DNA of 64,000 nt from a bacterium (GTDB lineage: Bacteria > Actinomycetota > Acidimicrobiia > Spongiisociales > ZC4RG35), in NCBI GenBank assembly GCA_024638655.1, contig JAHEJW010000003.1, positions 4,012-68,011 of the forward strand, read 5' to 3'. A model generated the notes under the pieces. That model saw only the letters and a program-made list of their open reading frames with translations, ran no database searches and was not told where the DNA came from. Made by a program: the position numbers and the translations under genes. Shown piece after piece: positions 7,917 through 16,596 of this stretch. Position 1 is the first letter of the stretch. The number at the start of each line of letters is the position of its first letter.

Positions 7917-10568
7917 GTGAACGGAGACAGATTGGCTTATCTCTACGACTTCTCTGAGGCCGATGGCAAAGCCCGCGACTTGCTGGGTGGCAAAGGCGCG
8001 GGCCTCGCTGAGATGACACGGCTAGGCCTGCCGGTGCCTCCCGGGTTCACCATCACGACCGAGGTCTGCAGGGTGGCCATGGGCAGAGGCGATGTCCCTG
8101 AGGATTTGTGGCCTGAAGTCGACCGGGCGATCGAACGACTGGAGGAGAAGTCGGGGCGCACCTTTGGAGTAGGGCCGGAGCCGATCTTGCTCTCCGTCCG
8201 CTCCGGAGCGAGCGTCTCGATGCCGGGAATGATGGACACCGTCCTCAATCTCGGGATCAACGACAACGTCGTCCACGACCTCGTCGAGTGGTCGGGCAGT
8301 GCCCACTTCGCCTGGGACGCCTATCGGCGATTCGTCCAGATGTACGCAAAGGTGGTGCTCGGGGTGGACGACCAGCTCTTCCAAGACGTCCTCGCCAAGT
8401 TGAGGAGCGAGCGTGGAGTCGACGACGACTCCGAGCTCACCTCCAATGACCTGGAAAAGGCGACCCGCGTGTTCCAGTCGATCGTCGAAGAACAACGCCC
8501 CGGCGAGCTGCCCTCTGATCCTGGTGAACAGCTCAGGGGCGCCATCAGCGCCGTGTTCAGGTCTTGGTCGAACAAGCGCGCCATCGACTACAGGCGAATC
8601 CATCGCATTCCCGACACATTGGGGACCGCGGCCAACGTTCAGATGATGGTTTTTGGCGATCTGGGTGACGACTCTGGCACAGGCGTCTGCTTCACCAGGG
8701 ATCCGGCCACCGGCGAAGCCGTGGCATATGGCGACTATCTGCCACGGGCGCAGGGAGAGGACGTCGTCGCAGGTATCAGGAACACCCTGACCTTGGACGA
8801 GTTCGCCGATCTACATCCAGAAGGCCACGCACAGCTGCTACGGACCATGGCTGACCTCGAGCAGCACTACCACGACATGCTCGACATCGAGTTCACCATC
8901 GAGTCAGGCACGCTCTACATCCTCCAGGTCAGATCGGGAAAGCGGACCGCAGAGGCAGCGGTTCGCCTGGCCGTCGCCATGCAGCGCGATGGCCTCATCG
9001 ACAAGGCAACCGCCGTCACCCGCGTCGAGCCGGCCTCACTCGAGCAACTCCACAGACCATCGATAAGTCCGGAGACGACAGCAACCCCGGTGGTCACGGG
9101 AGTTGCTGCATCACCGGGAGCCGCGGCGGGCGTTGTCGTCTTCACCGCAGACGAGGCGGTCGAGACCGCAAGAGAAGGTATCGATTGCATTCTGGTGAGA
9201 CCGGAGACGACCCCGGACGACATCCACGGTATGGCCTCGGCCTTGGGGATCCTCACCAGCCAAGGCGGTAAAACGTCACACGCAGCCGTGGTAGCTCGCG
9301 GCATGGGCAAACCGGCGGTCACCGGGGCCTCGGGACTGCACGTCGACGCCGGTTCCGGGATCGCGCATGCCGGAGACGTTGACCTCCAACGGGGCGATCG
9401 AATCACCATCGACGGCACGACCGGCGCCGTCTTCGTCGACGAGGTAGAGCTCGTTGAGCCGCAGAAACTCCCCGACCTCGAAACCCTCCTCGAATGGGCC
9501 GATGAGATTCGGACGATGGGGGTTCTGGCCAATGCCGACATGGCCGCAGACGCGGCAGAAGCTCGTGCTCGTGGCGCCGAGGGGATCGGTTTGGCCCGGA
9601 CCGAGCACATGTTCCTGGGAGAGCGGCTCGAGATCGTTCAACGGATCATCCTCACCCATGACGCCGACGAGCGGCGCCAGGCACTGGAGAGGCTGGAACG
9701 TCAACAAGTCGACGACTTCGAAGGCCTCCTCGAGGCAATGGACGGTCTGCCTGTCGTGGTCCGTCTCCTCGACCCACCACTGCACGAGTTCCTGCCTTCC
9801 CGGCTCGAGTTGGAAGAAGAAGCGCTTCGGAGGGTGAGAGCCGGGAGACCCATCGACGATCTGACGGACATGTCCGAAGAGGTAGCTCGTTGGGAGGAGG
9901 ACAACCCGATGCTGGGCCTGCGCGGTGTCCGCCTCGGGCTGATGCTCGACGACCTGTACAGAATGCAAGCGAGGGCCGCAGCAGCAGCCCTCACCAACCG
10001 TCTCGATGCGGGCGGCGATCCCAAGCTGGAGATAATGGTCCCTCTGGTTTCCACCGTCGAAGAGCTGGTGCGAATGAAGGAAGTGATCGAAGAAGAAGTC
10101 AGCGCAGCGGCGGAGCGGGCAGAAACCGAGCTCGACGTTCCGATAGGAACCATGATCGAGCTTCCCAGGGCCGCACTGACGGCCGGGGAGATCGCCGAAA
10201 TCGCCGACTTCTTCTCATTCGGCACCAACGACCTCACACAGATGACTTACGGACTCAGCCGGGACGACGCCGAGGGCCGCTTCCTACGTGACTACATCGA
10301 GCGTGGGATCCTCAACAGTGATCCATTTCAGACATTGGACCGTGAGGGCGTCGGACGTCTCATCAGGGTGGCGTGCAAGGAAGGCAAGGAGGCGAATCCT
10401 GACCTGGTCCTCGGTCTTTGCGGCGAACACGGCGGTGATCCGGATTCGATTGCATTCGTCCACGAGCTCGGGCTCGACTACGTGTCGTGCAGCCCCCCGC
10501 GAATCGAAGGGGCCCGTCTCGCCGCTGCCCAGGCCGTAATCGAGAGGGGCGAGGAAGTCGGGGGCTGA
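7917..10568 (+). CDS. ppdK: Pyruvate, phosphate dikinase
   Basis: An 883-residue, full-length PPDK with the three expected parts: an N-terminal ATP-grasp domain (LLGGKGAGLAEM near residue 20, SVRSGASVSMPGMMDT), the swivelling phosphohistidine domain with GGKTSHAAVVARGMG (His455), and the C-terminal PEP/pyruvate barrel ending with LCGEHGGDPDSI (Cys835). It interconverts ATP, Pi and pyruvate with AMP, PPi and PEP. PPi use links it to the membrane pyrophosphatase at 34.3 kb. The residue two before the regulatory Thr is Lys, where many homologues have Met (GGMTSH). The start is GTG at 7917. It ends 7 bp from the convergent meaB gene. Confidence 0.95.
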   Translation: MNGDRLAYLYDFSEADGKARDLLGGKGAGLAEMTRLGLPVPPGFTITTEVCRVAMGRGDVPEDLWPEVDRAIERLEEKSGRTFGVGPEPILLSVRSGASVSMPGMMDTVLNLGINDNVVHDLVEWSGSAHFAWDAYRRFVQMYAKVVLGVDDQLFQDVLAKLRSERGVDDDSELTSNDLEKATRVFQSIVEEQRPGELPSDPGEQLRGAISAVFRSWSNKRAIDYRRIHRIPDTLGTAANVQMMVFGDLGDDSGTGVCFTRDPATGEAVAYGDYLPRAQGEDVVAGIRNTLTLDEFADLHPEGHAQLLRTMADLEQHYHDMLDIEFTIESGTLYILQVRSGKRTAEAAVRLAVAMQRDGLIDKATAVTRVEPASLEQLHRPSISPETTATPVVTGVAASPGAAAGVVVFTADEAVETAREGIDCILVRPETTPDDIHGMASALGILTSQGGKTSHAAVVARGMGKPAVTGASGLHVDAGSGIAHAGDVDLQRGDRITIDGTTGAVFVDEVELVEPQKLPDLETLLEWADEIRTMGVLANADMAADAAEARARGAEGIGLARTEHMFLGERLEIVQRIILTHDADERRQALERLERQQVDDFEGLLEAMDGLPVVVRLLDPPLHEFLPSRLELEEEALRRVRAGRPIDDLTDMSEEVARWEEDNPMLGLRGVRLGLMLDDLYRMQARAAAAALTNRLDAGGDPKLEIMVPLVSTVEELVRMKEVIEEEVSAAAERAETELDVPIGTMIELPRAALTAGEIAEIADFFSFGTNDLTQMTYGLSRDDAEGRFLRDYIERGILNSDPFQTLDREGVGRLIRVACKEGKEANPDLVLGLCGEHGGDPDSIAFVHELGLDYVSCSPPRIEGARLAAAQAVIERGEEVGG

Positions 10569-10575
10569 TCGGGGC

Positions 10576-11277
10576 TCAAACGCTCTGGAGGCGGTCGATC
10601 CAGTCGATCAGCTCATCGATGCCGTCCCCGGTCGTGGCCGTGGTGACCAAGATCCCGGCATCTCTCGACTCGGCGGTTTCGGCAAGGGCTCGCTTCACGT
10701 CGGAGACGCCCGGTCGGTCCCCCTTGTTGACGACGAAGACATCGGCTATTTCGAGGATGCCGGCCTTGTCGGCCTGTATCTCGTCTCCCCATCCGGGACC
10801 GACGATCAGAACGACGTGGTCGGCTACGTTCATCACCTCCACTTCCGACTGACCGACACCGACGGTTTCCACGAGAATGCGATCGAAGCCTGCCATCTTC
10901 ATGAGACGCACTGCATCTCCTGCCGCACCTGCCAGCCCACCGAGATGCCCCCTCGTGGCCATCGATCTCACGTAAACCCCAGAATCGTCGACATGTCCCT
11001 GCATGCGGATCCGATCCCCGAGAAGAGCCCCGCCCGTCAGCGGGCTCGACGGATCGACGGCGAGAACCCCAACGGTCTCACCGCGGCCCCGGAGTCTCGA
11101 GATCAACGATGAGATCAGAGTCGACTTTCCCACGCCAGGGGGCCCTGTGACCCCTACGACCGGGACATCGGGGAGTTCGCCGGGGTAGACCGCCTCTCCG
11201 GATTCCACCCGGGATATGGCCTTCGAGAGAGCTCTTCGATCGCCCGAGCGTACGTCGTCGAGCATCTGATCATCCAT
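10576..11277 (-). CDS. meaB: MeaB/ArgK-type P-loop GTPase (short form)
   Basis: A 233-residue G3E-family GTPase. The Walker A motif GPPGVGKST is at residues 45-53, the base-specificity NKGD motif lies in VFVVNKGDRPG, and the VDPSSP and SMATRGHLGGLAG switch regions match MeaB, the chaperone that protects and reloads the B12-dependent methylmalonyl-CoA mutase. It is about 100 residues shorter than typical MeaB and lacks the C-terminal dimerisation arm. No mutase gene is present in the window. The ATG at 11277 gives the natural MeaB N-terminus (MDDQMLDDVRSGD); longer in-frame starts would run into the Nfu gene upstream. Confidence 0.83.
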   Translation of the reverse strand: MDDQMLDDVRSGDRRALSKAISRVESGEAVYPGELPDVPVVGVTGPPGVGKSTLISSLISRLRGRGETVGVLAVDPSSPLTGGALLGDRIRMQGHVDDSGVYVRSMATRGHLGGLAGAAGDAVRLMKMAGFDRILVETVGVGQSEVEVMNVADHVVLIVGPGWGDEIQADKAGILEIADVFVVNKGDRPGVSDVKRALAETAESRDAGILVTTATTGDGIDELIDWIDRLQSV

Positions 11278-11306
11278 GCGGGTGAGCGTAAACGCACCTC
11301 GCCTGG

Positions 11307-11645
11307 TCAGAGCGTCGGGAGAGTGATCCCGGTTCCCTGGGTGGCCTCCTCCAAGGATCCAGGAGCGTCGGCGGAGGCGTTGACCTCGACCACGCCAGGC
11401 ACCCGGTCCTTGAGGATGCGTTCGATCCCCGCCTTGAGGGTCATCATCGATAGCGGGCAACCGCCACAGGCCCCGACCATCTGCAAGCTCACCACGCCGT
11501 CTTCCACCCCGAGCAAAACGATGTCACCACCGTCCGCCTGGACGGCGGGGCGGATGTAGTTGAGGGCCTGTTCCAGCTCGTCTGGGTCGATCGGCCCCGG
11601 ATCTGCCCTGGTGGAGGCAATGGTTACTGGTGTGGCTTCTGACAT
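11307..11645 (-). CDS. NifU-like (Nfu) iron-sulfur carrier protein
   Basis: The 112-residue protein consists of an Nfu domain: ALNYIRPAVQADGGDIVLLGV followed by GACGGCPLSMMTLKAGIE, whose CxxC holds a 4Fe-4S cluster for delivery to target enzymes. It lacks the IscU-like and A-type domains of longer NifU/NfuA proteins. It lies 29 bp upstream of meaB on the same strand and 54 bp downstream of murA, so it may be part of a murA-nfu-meaB transcription unit. The acidic, Pro-rich N-terminus is probably disordered. Confidence 0.88.
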   Translation of the reverse strand: MSEATPVTIASTRADPGPIDPDELEQALNYIRPAVQADGGDIVLLGVEDGVVSLQMVGACGGCPLSMMTLKAGIERILKDRVPGVVEVNASADAPGSLEEATQGTGITLPTL

Positions 11646-11699
11646 CTCTCGAATGAACAGTCGACGCTCTTGGCTTGTTCCTGATTCTAGGGCGACGCC

Positions 11700-12950
11700 T
11701 CAGCTCCGCTCTACGGACGCCCCAAGGGAGGCGAGTCGACCGGCGAAGTCCTCATAACCTCGATCGATGTGAGACGCGTCCCCGACCTCGGTCACGCCTT
11801 CGGCTCGGAGGCCCGCTAGAACCAACGCTGCTCCGGCCCTGATGTCAGGCGCAAGGACTGGGCATCCCGACAGATGGTCCACCCCCCTGACGATGGCGTG
11901 TTGGGCTTCGATGGTGATGTCAGCCCCCATGCGGGCCAATTCTCCAACGTAGCGAAAGCGCGCGTCGTACAGGTTCTCCGTCACCACGGACGTTCCTGAA
12001 GCAACCGAAAGCAGCGCAACCATCTGTGGATGCATGTCCGTGTGGAATCCGGGGAACGGAAGGGTGGCGAGATCCGTCGGCGTGGGGCGCTCCGGTCCGC
12101 GAACCCGAAGCCAACCGTCGCCGTGCTCAACCTCACATCCGGTGTCCTCCAGCTTTCGCAGCTCCATCCGAAGATGTTCGGGATAACAGCCGGTCACAGT
12201 CACATCTCCGCCAGTGATCGCACCGGCGAGGGCATAGGTGCCGCCTTCGAGACGGTCGGGTATCACCTTGTGCTCCACCGGCCTCAGCTCATCGACGCCC
12301 AGGACTGTGATGATGGATGTGCCACCACCGCTGATCGATGCGCCCATCTCGGTCAGCTGTGCGATCAGGTCCTTTATCTCCGGCTCACGGGCAGCATTGA
12401 CGATCACCGTCTCGCCTTCGGCCAATGCCGCGGCCAGAAGGAGGTTCTCGGTCGCCCCTACCGAAGGGAATGGGAGCTCGATCTCGGTCCCTTTCAGCCT
12501 GCCATCGATTCGCCCGATGAGCTCGCCGTGAACCAGCTCGAAGCCGGCACCCATCTGCTCTAGGCCGCTGGTGTGCCACTCGATCGGCCTTGCCCCGAGA
12601 TCATCACCGCCGGGCAACGCAACCCTCGCCTCCCCGCAACGCGCGAGAAGGGGCCCGAGCACGACGATCGAGGCTCGCATCTGTCGCACCAGATCGATGG
12701 GCGCCTCGGGGTTGAGCGCCTCGGGCACGACGATGGCGAGCTCGTCACCAGTCTGCTCGACGCGGCATCCGGTGTGCTCGAGGACGCTGCACATCAACTC
12801 GACATCGAGAATCGACGGGACGTTGGACAGACAATGGCGACCGGGGGCCAACAGCGCCGAGACCATCTCCTTCAACACGGCGTTCTTCGCACCGAGCACC
12901 CTCACAGTGCCCGAGAGGCGGGTCCCTCCTTCGACAGCGATGGTCGACAT
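11700..12950 (-). CDS. murA: UDP-N-acetylglucosamine 1-carboxyvinyltransferase (MurA)
   Basis: The 416-residue enzyme transfers enolpyruvate from PEP to UDP-GlcNAc, the first committed step of peptidoglycan synthesis. The catalytic Lys22 is in LGAKNAVLKE, and RASIVVLGPLLARCG is family-typical. The active-site loop reads ALPGGDDLGARP, so the position of the fosfomycin-target Cys (Cys115 in E. coli) is Asp116. The same Cys-to-Asp change is known in mycobacterial and chlamydial MurA, which are fosfomycin resistant. The ATG at 12950 lies 7 nt after a TACATT box on the minus strand (12958-12963). It is divergent from rpiB, with 77 bp between the starts. Confidence 0.95.
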   Translation of the reverse strand: MSTIAVEGGTRLSGTVRVLGAKNAVLKEMVSALLAPGRHCLSNVPSILDVELMCSVLEHTGCRVEQTGDELAIVVPEALNPEAPIDLVRQMRASIVVLGPLLARCGEARVALPGGDDLGARPIEWHTSGLEQMGAGFELVHGELIGRIDGRLKGTEIELPFPSVGATENLLLAAALAEGETVIVNAAREPEIKDLIAQLTEMGASISGGGTSIITVLGVDELRPVEHKVIPDRLEGGTYALAGAITGGDVTVTGCYPEHLRMELRKLEDTGCEVEHGDGWLRVRGPERPTPTDLATLPFPGFHTDMHPQMVALLSVASGTSVVTENLYDARFRYVGELARMGADITIEAQHAIVRGVDHLSGCPVLAPDIRAGAALVLAGLRAEGVTEVGDASHIDRGYEDFAGRLASLGASVERS

Positions 12951-13027
12951 CGAGGCGAATGTAGTGCTGCAAAAGGCAAATCACGGTGACCGGGTGCCGC
13001 CAGAGGGCATGGCTACCCTGGCCGCAG

Positions 13028-13468
13028 ATGAGAATCGCAATCGGCTCCGATCACGCCGGGTTCCCGCTGAAGGAGCATCTCGCCTCCTGGCTGGCCGAGA
13101 CCGGGCACGCTGTATACGACCTGGGCACGCATTCCAACGATCCCGTCGACTACCCCGACTATGCGGCTTCGGTTGCCAGGGCGGTCCTGGACGGACGCGC
13201 CGAACGCGGCGTGATCGTCTGCGGTTCCGGGGCCGGCGCCTGTATTGCGGCGAACAAGCTGAATGGGATCCGGGCGGGGGTGGCCCACGACACCTACACC
13301 GCCCATCAGATGGTCGAGCACGACGACGTCAATGTCCTGTGCCTCGGGTCGCGGGTGATCGGCCAGGCCTTGGCCGAAGACCTGGCAAGAACCTTCATCG
13401 AGGCGAAGTTCACCCGCGACGACCGTCATGTGAGGCGGCTGGAGAAGATCCGCTCGCTGGAGAGCTAG
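13028..13468 (+). CDS. rpiB: Ribose-5-phosphate isomerase B
   Basis: A 146-residue RpiB/LacA-LacB family protein. GSDHAGF at residues 6-12 and [17 protein letters not shown], with the catalytic base Cys65, identify it. It interconverts ribose 5-phosphate and ribulose 5-phosphate in the pentose phosphate pathway. The ATG at 13028 fits the family N-terminus ([11 protein letters not shown]) and lies 8 nt after TACCCT (13014-13019), without a Shine-Dalgarno, so the message is probably leaderless. It ends 3 bp before the convergent thioredoxin-like gene. Confidence 0.93.
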   Translation: MRIAIGSDHAGFPLKEHLASWLAETGHAVYDLGTHSNDPVDYPDYAASVARAVLDGRAERGVIVCGSGAGACIAANKLNGIRAGVAHDTYTAHQMVEHDDVNVLCLGSRVIGQALAEDLARTFIEAKFTRDDRHVRRLEKIRSLES

Positions 13469-13471
13469 CCC

Positions 13472-14146
13472 TCAGCCACCTTGTCCGGCCTCGGCGATCG
13501 AAATCAGCGCATTCAGCCCGGGCACCCCGATCTCGCCGGAGATGCGTCCCAGGTTGGTGTTGTCACCATCGAGAACCAGGTACATGGGAGTCCCTGTCAG
13601 CCCGTAGGCCAGGGCCAGGCTGCCGTCCTGGTTGTCCCGTATGACAGGCGTGGACCATCCTGCATTGGCAAGCCACTCGCTTGGTGGCCACGTCGAAGAG
13701 TCGCGCAGCCGGTTGGTGAGCACTGTCGCGGAGTAGAGGTCGACGCCCTCGGGAAGCCCACCCGACGCAAGCCACGATTCGATCTGGGGAACCTCGCGCT
13801 GGCAATGCGGGCACCAATGAGCGAGGAAGACGACGATCTTGGGTCTCCCGTCGGGCCCGATCGTGTACTCGTTGCCGTCGGCGTCGGTGCCGGTGACGGT
13901 GGGCGCGGTGAGACCGACGAAGGGGTCGCCACTCGAGAGGTCGGCGGTGGGCAGCGCCTCGCCGTCCACCGTCACCTGGCCGAATGCGACGGACTCGTCC
14001 ACATCGGCCTCGCTGGCGATCGCCCAGGCCATCCAGACGATCAAGACGAGACCGAGGACACCTCCGACACTCCACCAGATGTATTTGGCGGGAAAACGGG
14101 GCTCGCTCTTCTGCGACTTCTTTTCGGTAGTCGTGCTCTTGGTCAT
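13472..14146 (-). CDS. Membrane-anchored thioredoxin-fold protein with CPHC active site (DsbA/TlpA-like)
   Basis: A 224-residue protein with a charged N-terminus, one membrane helix (residues about 24-45) and an extracytoplasmic thioredoxin fold. The redox motif CPHC is at residues 112-115 (FLAHWCPHCQREVP), the same dipeptide as in DsbA oxidases. The late TPMYLVLDGDN segment holds the cis-Pro. It probably oxidises or shuffles thiols of exported proteins, with DsbB encoded just upstream as its re-oxidant: the two reading frames overlap by 4 bp (ATGA), a strong sign of joint function. The ATG at 14146 is chosen for that overlap; a longer in-frame extension would lie inside dsbB. Confidence 0.85.
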   Translation of the reverse strand: MTKSTTTEKKSQKSEPRFPAKYIWWSVGGVLGLVLIVWMAWAIASEADVDESVAFGQVTVDGEALPTADLSSGDPFVGLTAPTVTGTDADGNEYTIGPDGRPKIVVFLAHWCPHCQREVPQIESWLASGGLPEGVDLYSATVLTNRLRDSSTWPPSEWLANAGWSTPVIRDNQDGSLALAYGLTGTPMYLVLDGDNTNLGRISGEIGVPGLNALISIAEAGQGG

Positions 14147-14673
14147 TGCTTGCCGGCTTTCACATAGAGGAGCAGTAGGACAGCGATAAGGGTAAACCCG
14201 GCCCCTGCCATAAATGGGATGCTTATGAAACCGAAAACGTCGACGTACTTGGCCGAGCATGGGACATCTGGATCGCAGGACGCACCCGAGGACAGAGAAG
14301 GAAACGTCTGAATCAAGTAGTGCCAGATCGAGATGCCCAGCCCAACGAGGGCTAGCGGCAAGGCGTAGAACTTGACCACTGCCTCGCGACGTATCGCCCC
14401 GACCAATAGGACCACAGCCATCGGGTACATGGCGATTCTCTGGTACCAGCACAACAGGCACGGCTCGAAGTTGACCACCTCGGAGTAGATCAGTGACCCG
14501 ACGGTCGCGACGAGTGCGACCAGCCAGGCCAGCCAGAGAGCCGGGCGGGTCAGGTCCGAAGCGTCGTCCTCTCCAAACGACCGATAGCCGACCAGCGTTA
14601 TGGCCAACGCCAGCGAGACCAGTGCGAGAATCGCGACGAGGGTGCTGTAGAACTGAACGAACTGTGCAGACAT
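14143..14673 (-). CDS. dsbB: Disulfide bond formation protein B (DsbB/BdbC family)
   Basis: A 176-residue protein with about five hydrophobic segments. The first redox pair is in FEPCLLCWYQRIAMYP, the hallmark CxxC of DsbB. The second pair, in the loop before the last helix, is in SGASCDPDVPCSAKYVDVFGF. It passes electrons from the DsbA-like partner to quinone, which here is probably menaquinone given menA/B/E nearby. Its stop overlaps the start of the CPHC protein by 4 bp. The discoidin-type lipoprotein lies upstream on the same strand (36-bp gap), so all three could be co-transcribed. Confidence 0.9.
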   Translation of the reverse strand: MSAQFVQFYSTLVAILALVSLALAITLVGYRSFGEDDASDLTRPALWLAWLVALVATVGSLIYSEVVNFEPCLLCWYQRIAMYPMAVVLLVGAIRREAVVKFYALPLALVGLGISIWHYLIQTFPSLSSGASCDPDVPCSAKYVDVFGFISIPFMAGAGFTLIAVLLLLYVKAGKQ

Positions 14674-14709
14674 CGGAGCCTCGAAAGCTAGGAACCGTGG
14701 GGAACTAGG

Positions 14710-15537
14710 TCAACCTTCGGCAGGGGGCCCATACACCCTCACCTCCACTGCTCCGGTATTGCCCCCGGTCGTGCTCGTGGCATCGAAGCGGATTACCTGT
14801 CCCGTGACCTCGAGCTCTGCGATTCGAGGCTGGGCCAGGTTCGAAGCCGGAAACGGCCCAAGAGTCTCACTGTTGACCGTAACGGTGAACTCATCGGTGA
14901 TGGCAGTTCCATCGGCCATCGATCGGGTCACGAATTCAACCCCTCCGATCTGAAGCTCCTCGCCAAGGTCGAGGGTGATGAACGCCTCATCTCCATTCCC
15001 GGAGGTCGCCCATTCGGTAGCAGGGTCGCCATCGATGGCCTTGGCTGCTGCAAATGTGTCGGAGAACTCGGAGCTGACGTCCACGACGGAAGCGTCCAAG
15101 GCCAGATTCGGGCCCAGGGCCTCTCGAGTTGATGATTCATCATCAGCCGGCTCTGGAATGACAAAAGTGCCCACCTCCGACTCGTAGAGGACCCCGTCGG
15201 CCGTCGATCCTTGGACCTTGAAGTAGTAGGTGACACCCGGCTCGACACCCGGGAGGAACACGTCATGTTCGATGATCCCGGTGCCGTTCATCGCCAGCGA
15301 GTTGTTGAAGTTGCCGAACTCCTCGGTTTCACCCCAGATGATGGCGCAGATCATGGGCTCGGTCGTCGTCATGCGGAAGATCCCGCGGTCGAGGGCGGTC
15401 GGGTCCGCCTCGAACAGGAACTCGCTCCCTTGCACCTCGCTGAAGGGCTGCACTTCGGTGCCGGTTCCACCCGAACAGGCGAAGAGCGTCATCGCCAGGA
15501 GCGGAACCAGGGCACCCATCGCGATCTTGGGGTACAT
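14710..15537 (-). CDS. Lipoprotein with fibronectin-like and F5/8 type C (discoidin) domains
   Basis: A 275-residue predicted lipoprotein with the lipobox LFAC around Cys21. The first half resembles a fibronectin type III or purple-acid-phosphatase N-terminal sandwich (LPGVEPGVTYYFKVQGS). The second half is a discoidin-type carbohydrate or ligand binding domain (NLALDASV, AAKAIDGDPATEWATSG, ITLDLGEELQIGGVEF). No catalytic domain is present, so it is probably an adhesion or binding protein on the outer face of the membrane. The ligand is unknown. It may be transcribed with the dsbB pair downstream, possibly as a client of that system. Confidence 0.75.
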   Translation of the reverse strand: MYPKIAMGALVPLLAMTLFACSGGTGTEVQPFSEVQGSEFLFEADPTALDRGIFRMTTTEPMICAIIWGETEEFGNFNNSLAMNGTGIIEHDVFLPGVEPGVTYYFKVQGSTADGVLYESEVGTFVIPEPADDESSTREALGPNLALDASVVDVSSEFSDTFAAAKAIDGDPATEWATSGNGDEAFITLDLGEELQIGGVEFVTRSMADGTAITDEFTVTVNSETLGPFPASNLAQPRIAELEVTGQVIRFDATSTTGGNTGAVEVRVYGPPAEG

Positions 15538-15625
15538 GAGAAGGACTCCAGCGTTGTTGGTGTTGTCGGAAACAGTAGGACCGGCTCGCTTCTAACAAGC
15601 TGACATGTTCAGGCATTCGAACGTG

Positions 15626-16426
15626 TCAAGGCTGGTATAGGTGAGGTCGCACGTGAGGGCTCTCGGTGATGATCTCGTCTTCCAACTGCAGCAGATCCAG
15701 CGTTGGTTCGAGCCCGGCGAATGCCAGTATGCCGCGGAGTCGAGTGACCGCCCGGATGGCCTCCACCCGGCGACCGCAAAGCGAAAGGGCCCTCACCAGG
15801 AGGAACCAGATTCGCTCACGATATGGATACTCCTCCACCAGAGCCTCGAGAGCTCCGACCACCATCTCGCTGTGACCCATGGCGAGCTCGGCCTCGAGCT
15901 CGAGCTCCATCACGAAGAGCCGTATCTCGTCGAGCCTCATCGCCTCGAGCCGGTAGGGATCTTCGTCGGCGAACTCCCCAAACGGCACACCGCGCCAGAG
16001 TGCCAACGCATCCTTGCAAGTCGCGGCGCAAGCAGGAGGATCGAGCCGAAGGTCTGCCGCCTCGCCGGCTCCTCTCTCGAAGACGAGAGCATCCAATTCG
16101 TCGGGCGAGACCATCAGTCCATAGCTGTGGTCTTCGGTGATGATGCGAGGTGGTTCGAGCAAACGGCGCAATCGATAGATGTAGGTCTGAAGGGTGTTCG
16201 CCCAGCTGGGTGGTCGCTTCTCCCCCCAGATGATCTGGGCGAGTTGCTCCGACGACACCAGGTGGTTTGCTGAGATCGCCAGGGCGCCAAGCAACTTCCG
16301 ACCCACCCGCGACTGCGGAACACGAGACCCTGAGACGGTGACGAGATCGACTGGGCCGAGCACTCGGATCATCACCAGTTTTCCGTGCCCGTCGGCCGCA
16401 CGACCCGGAACAGAAGGCACTTCCAT
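15626..16426 (-). CDS. BTAD/SARP-type transcriptional regulator
   Basis: A 266-residue one-domain-pair regulator. An OmpR-type winged helix spans residues about 20-110 (RKLLGALAISANHLVSSEQLAQIIWG and NTLQTYIYRLRRLLEP), followed by the bacterial transcriptional activation domain, a TPR-like bundle (YPYRERIWFLLVRALSLCGRRVEAI). This is the AfsR/DnrI (SARP) layout without ATPase or sensor domains. The start is ambiguous: ATG at 16426 is used, and ATG at 16372 (MIRVLGPV) is equally plausible. It is divergent from the repeat-protein operon at 16597. Two 11-bp direct repeats at 16513-16534 lie between them and are a candidate binding site. Confidence 0.8.
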   Translation of the reverse strand: MEVPSVPGRAADGHGKLVMIRVLGPVDLVTVSGSRVPQSRVGRKLLGALAISANHLVSSEQLAQIIWGEKRPPSWANTLQTYIYRLRRLLEPPRIITEDHSYGLMVSPDELDALVFERGAGEAADLRLDPPACAATCKDALALWRGVPFGEFADEDPYRLEAMRLDEIRLFVMELELEAELAMGHSEMVVGALEALVEEYPYRERIWFLLVRALSLCGRRVEAIRAVTRLRGILAFAGLEPTLDLLQLEDEIITESPHVRPHLYQP

Positions 16427-16512
16427 CGATTTCACGGTTCCAGACACGGTCGACCAGGGATAGAGGAGAATGGCCGGTTCTGAACTGGGGTTTCGTTCGA
16501 CCCGCCAGTTTC

Positions 16513-16534
16513 CTGCAACGGGACTGCAACGAGT
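16513..16534. promoter_or_regulatory. Two direct repeats at 11-bp spacing, candidate SARP/BTAD regulator site
   Basis: The octamer CTGCAACG begins at 16513 and again at 16524, an exact 11-bp period. SARP-family activators are known to bind short direct repeats spaced by one helical turn upstream of their target promoters. These repeats lie between a BTAD-type regulator and the divergent repeat-protein operon. The link is inferred; no clear -10 box was recognised downstream. Confidence 0.4.
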
Positions 16535-16596
16535 CGTCCAGCGTTGGGACGGATCATGAGATCGGAAGCGGAAGCCGACTACGAAAGGAGGAAGCC

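Noticed and set aside
12571-13644. Plus-strand frame spanning murA start, the intergenic gap and rpiB
   Set aside because: It crosses the clear rpiB reading frame out of phase and the divergent promoter region; the predicted product is Arg/Gly/Pro-rich without any domain.
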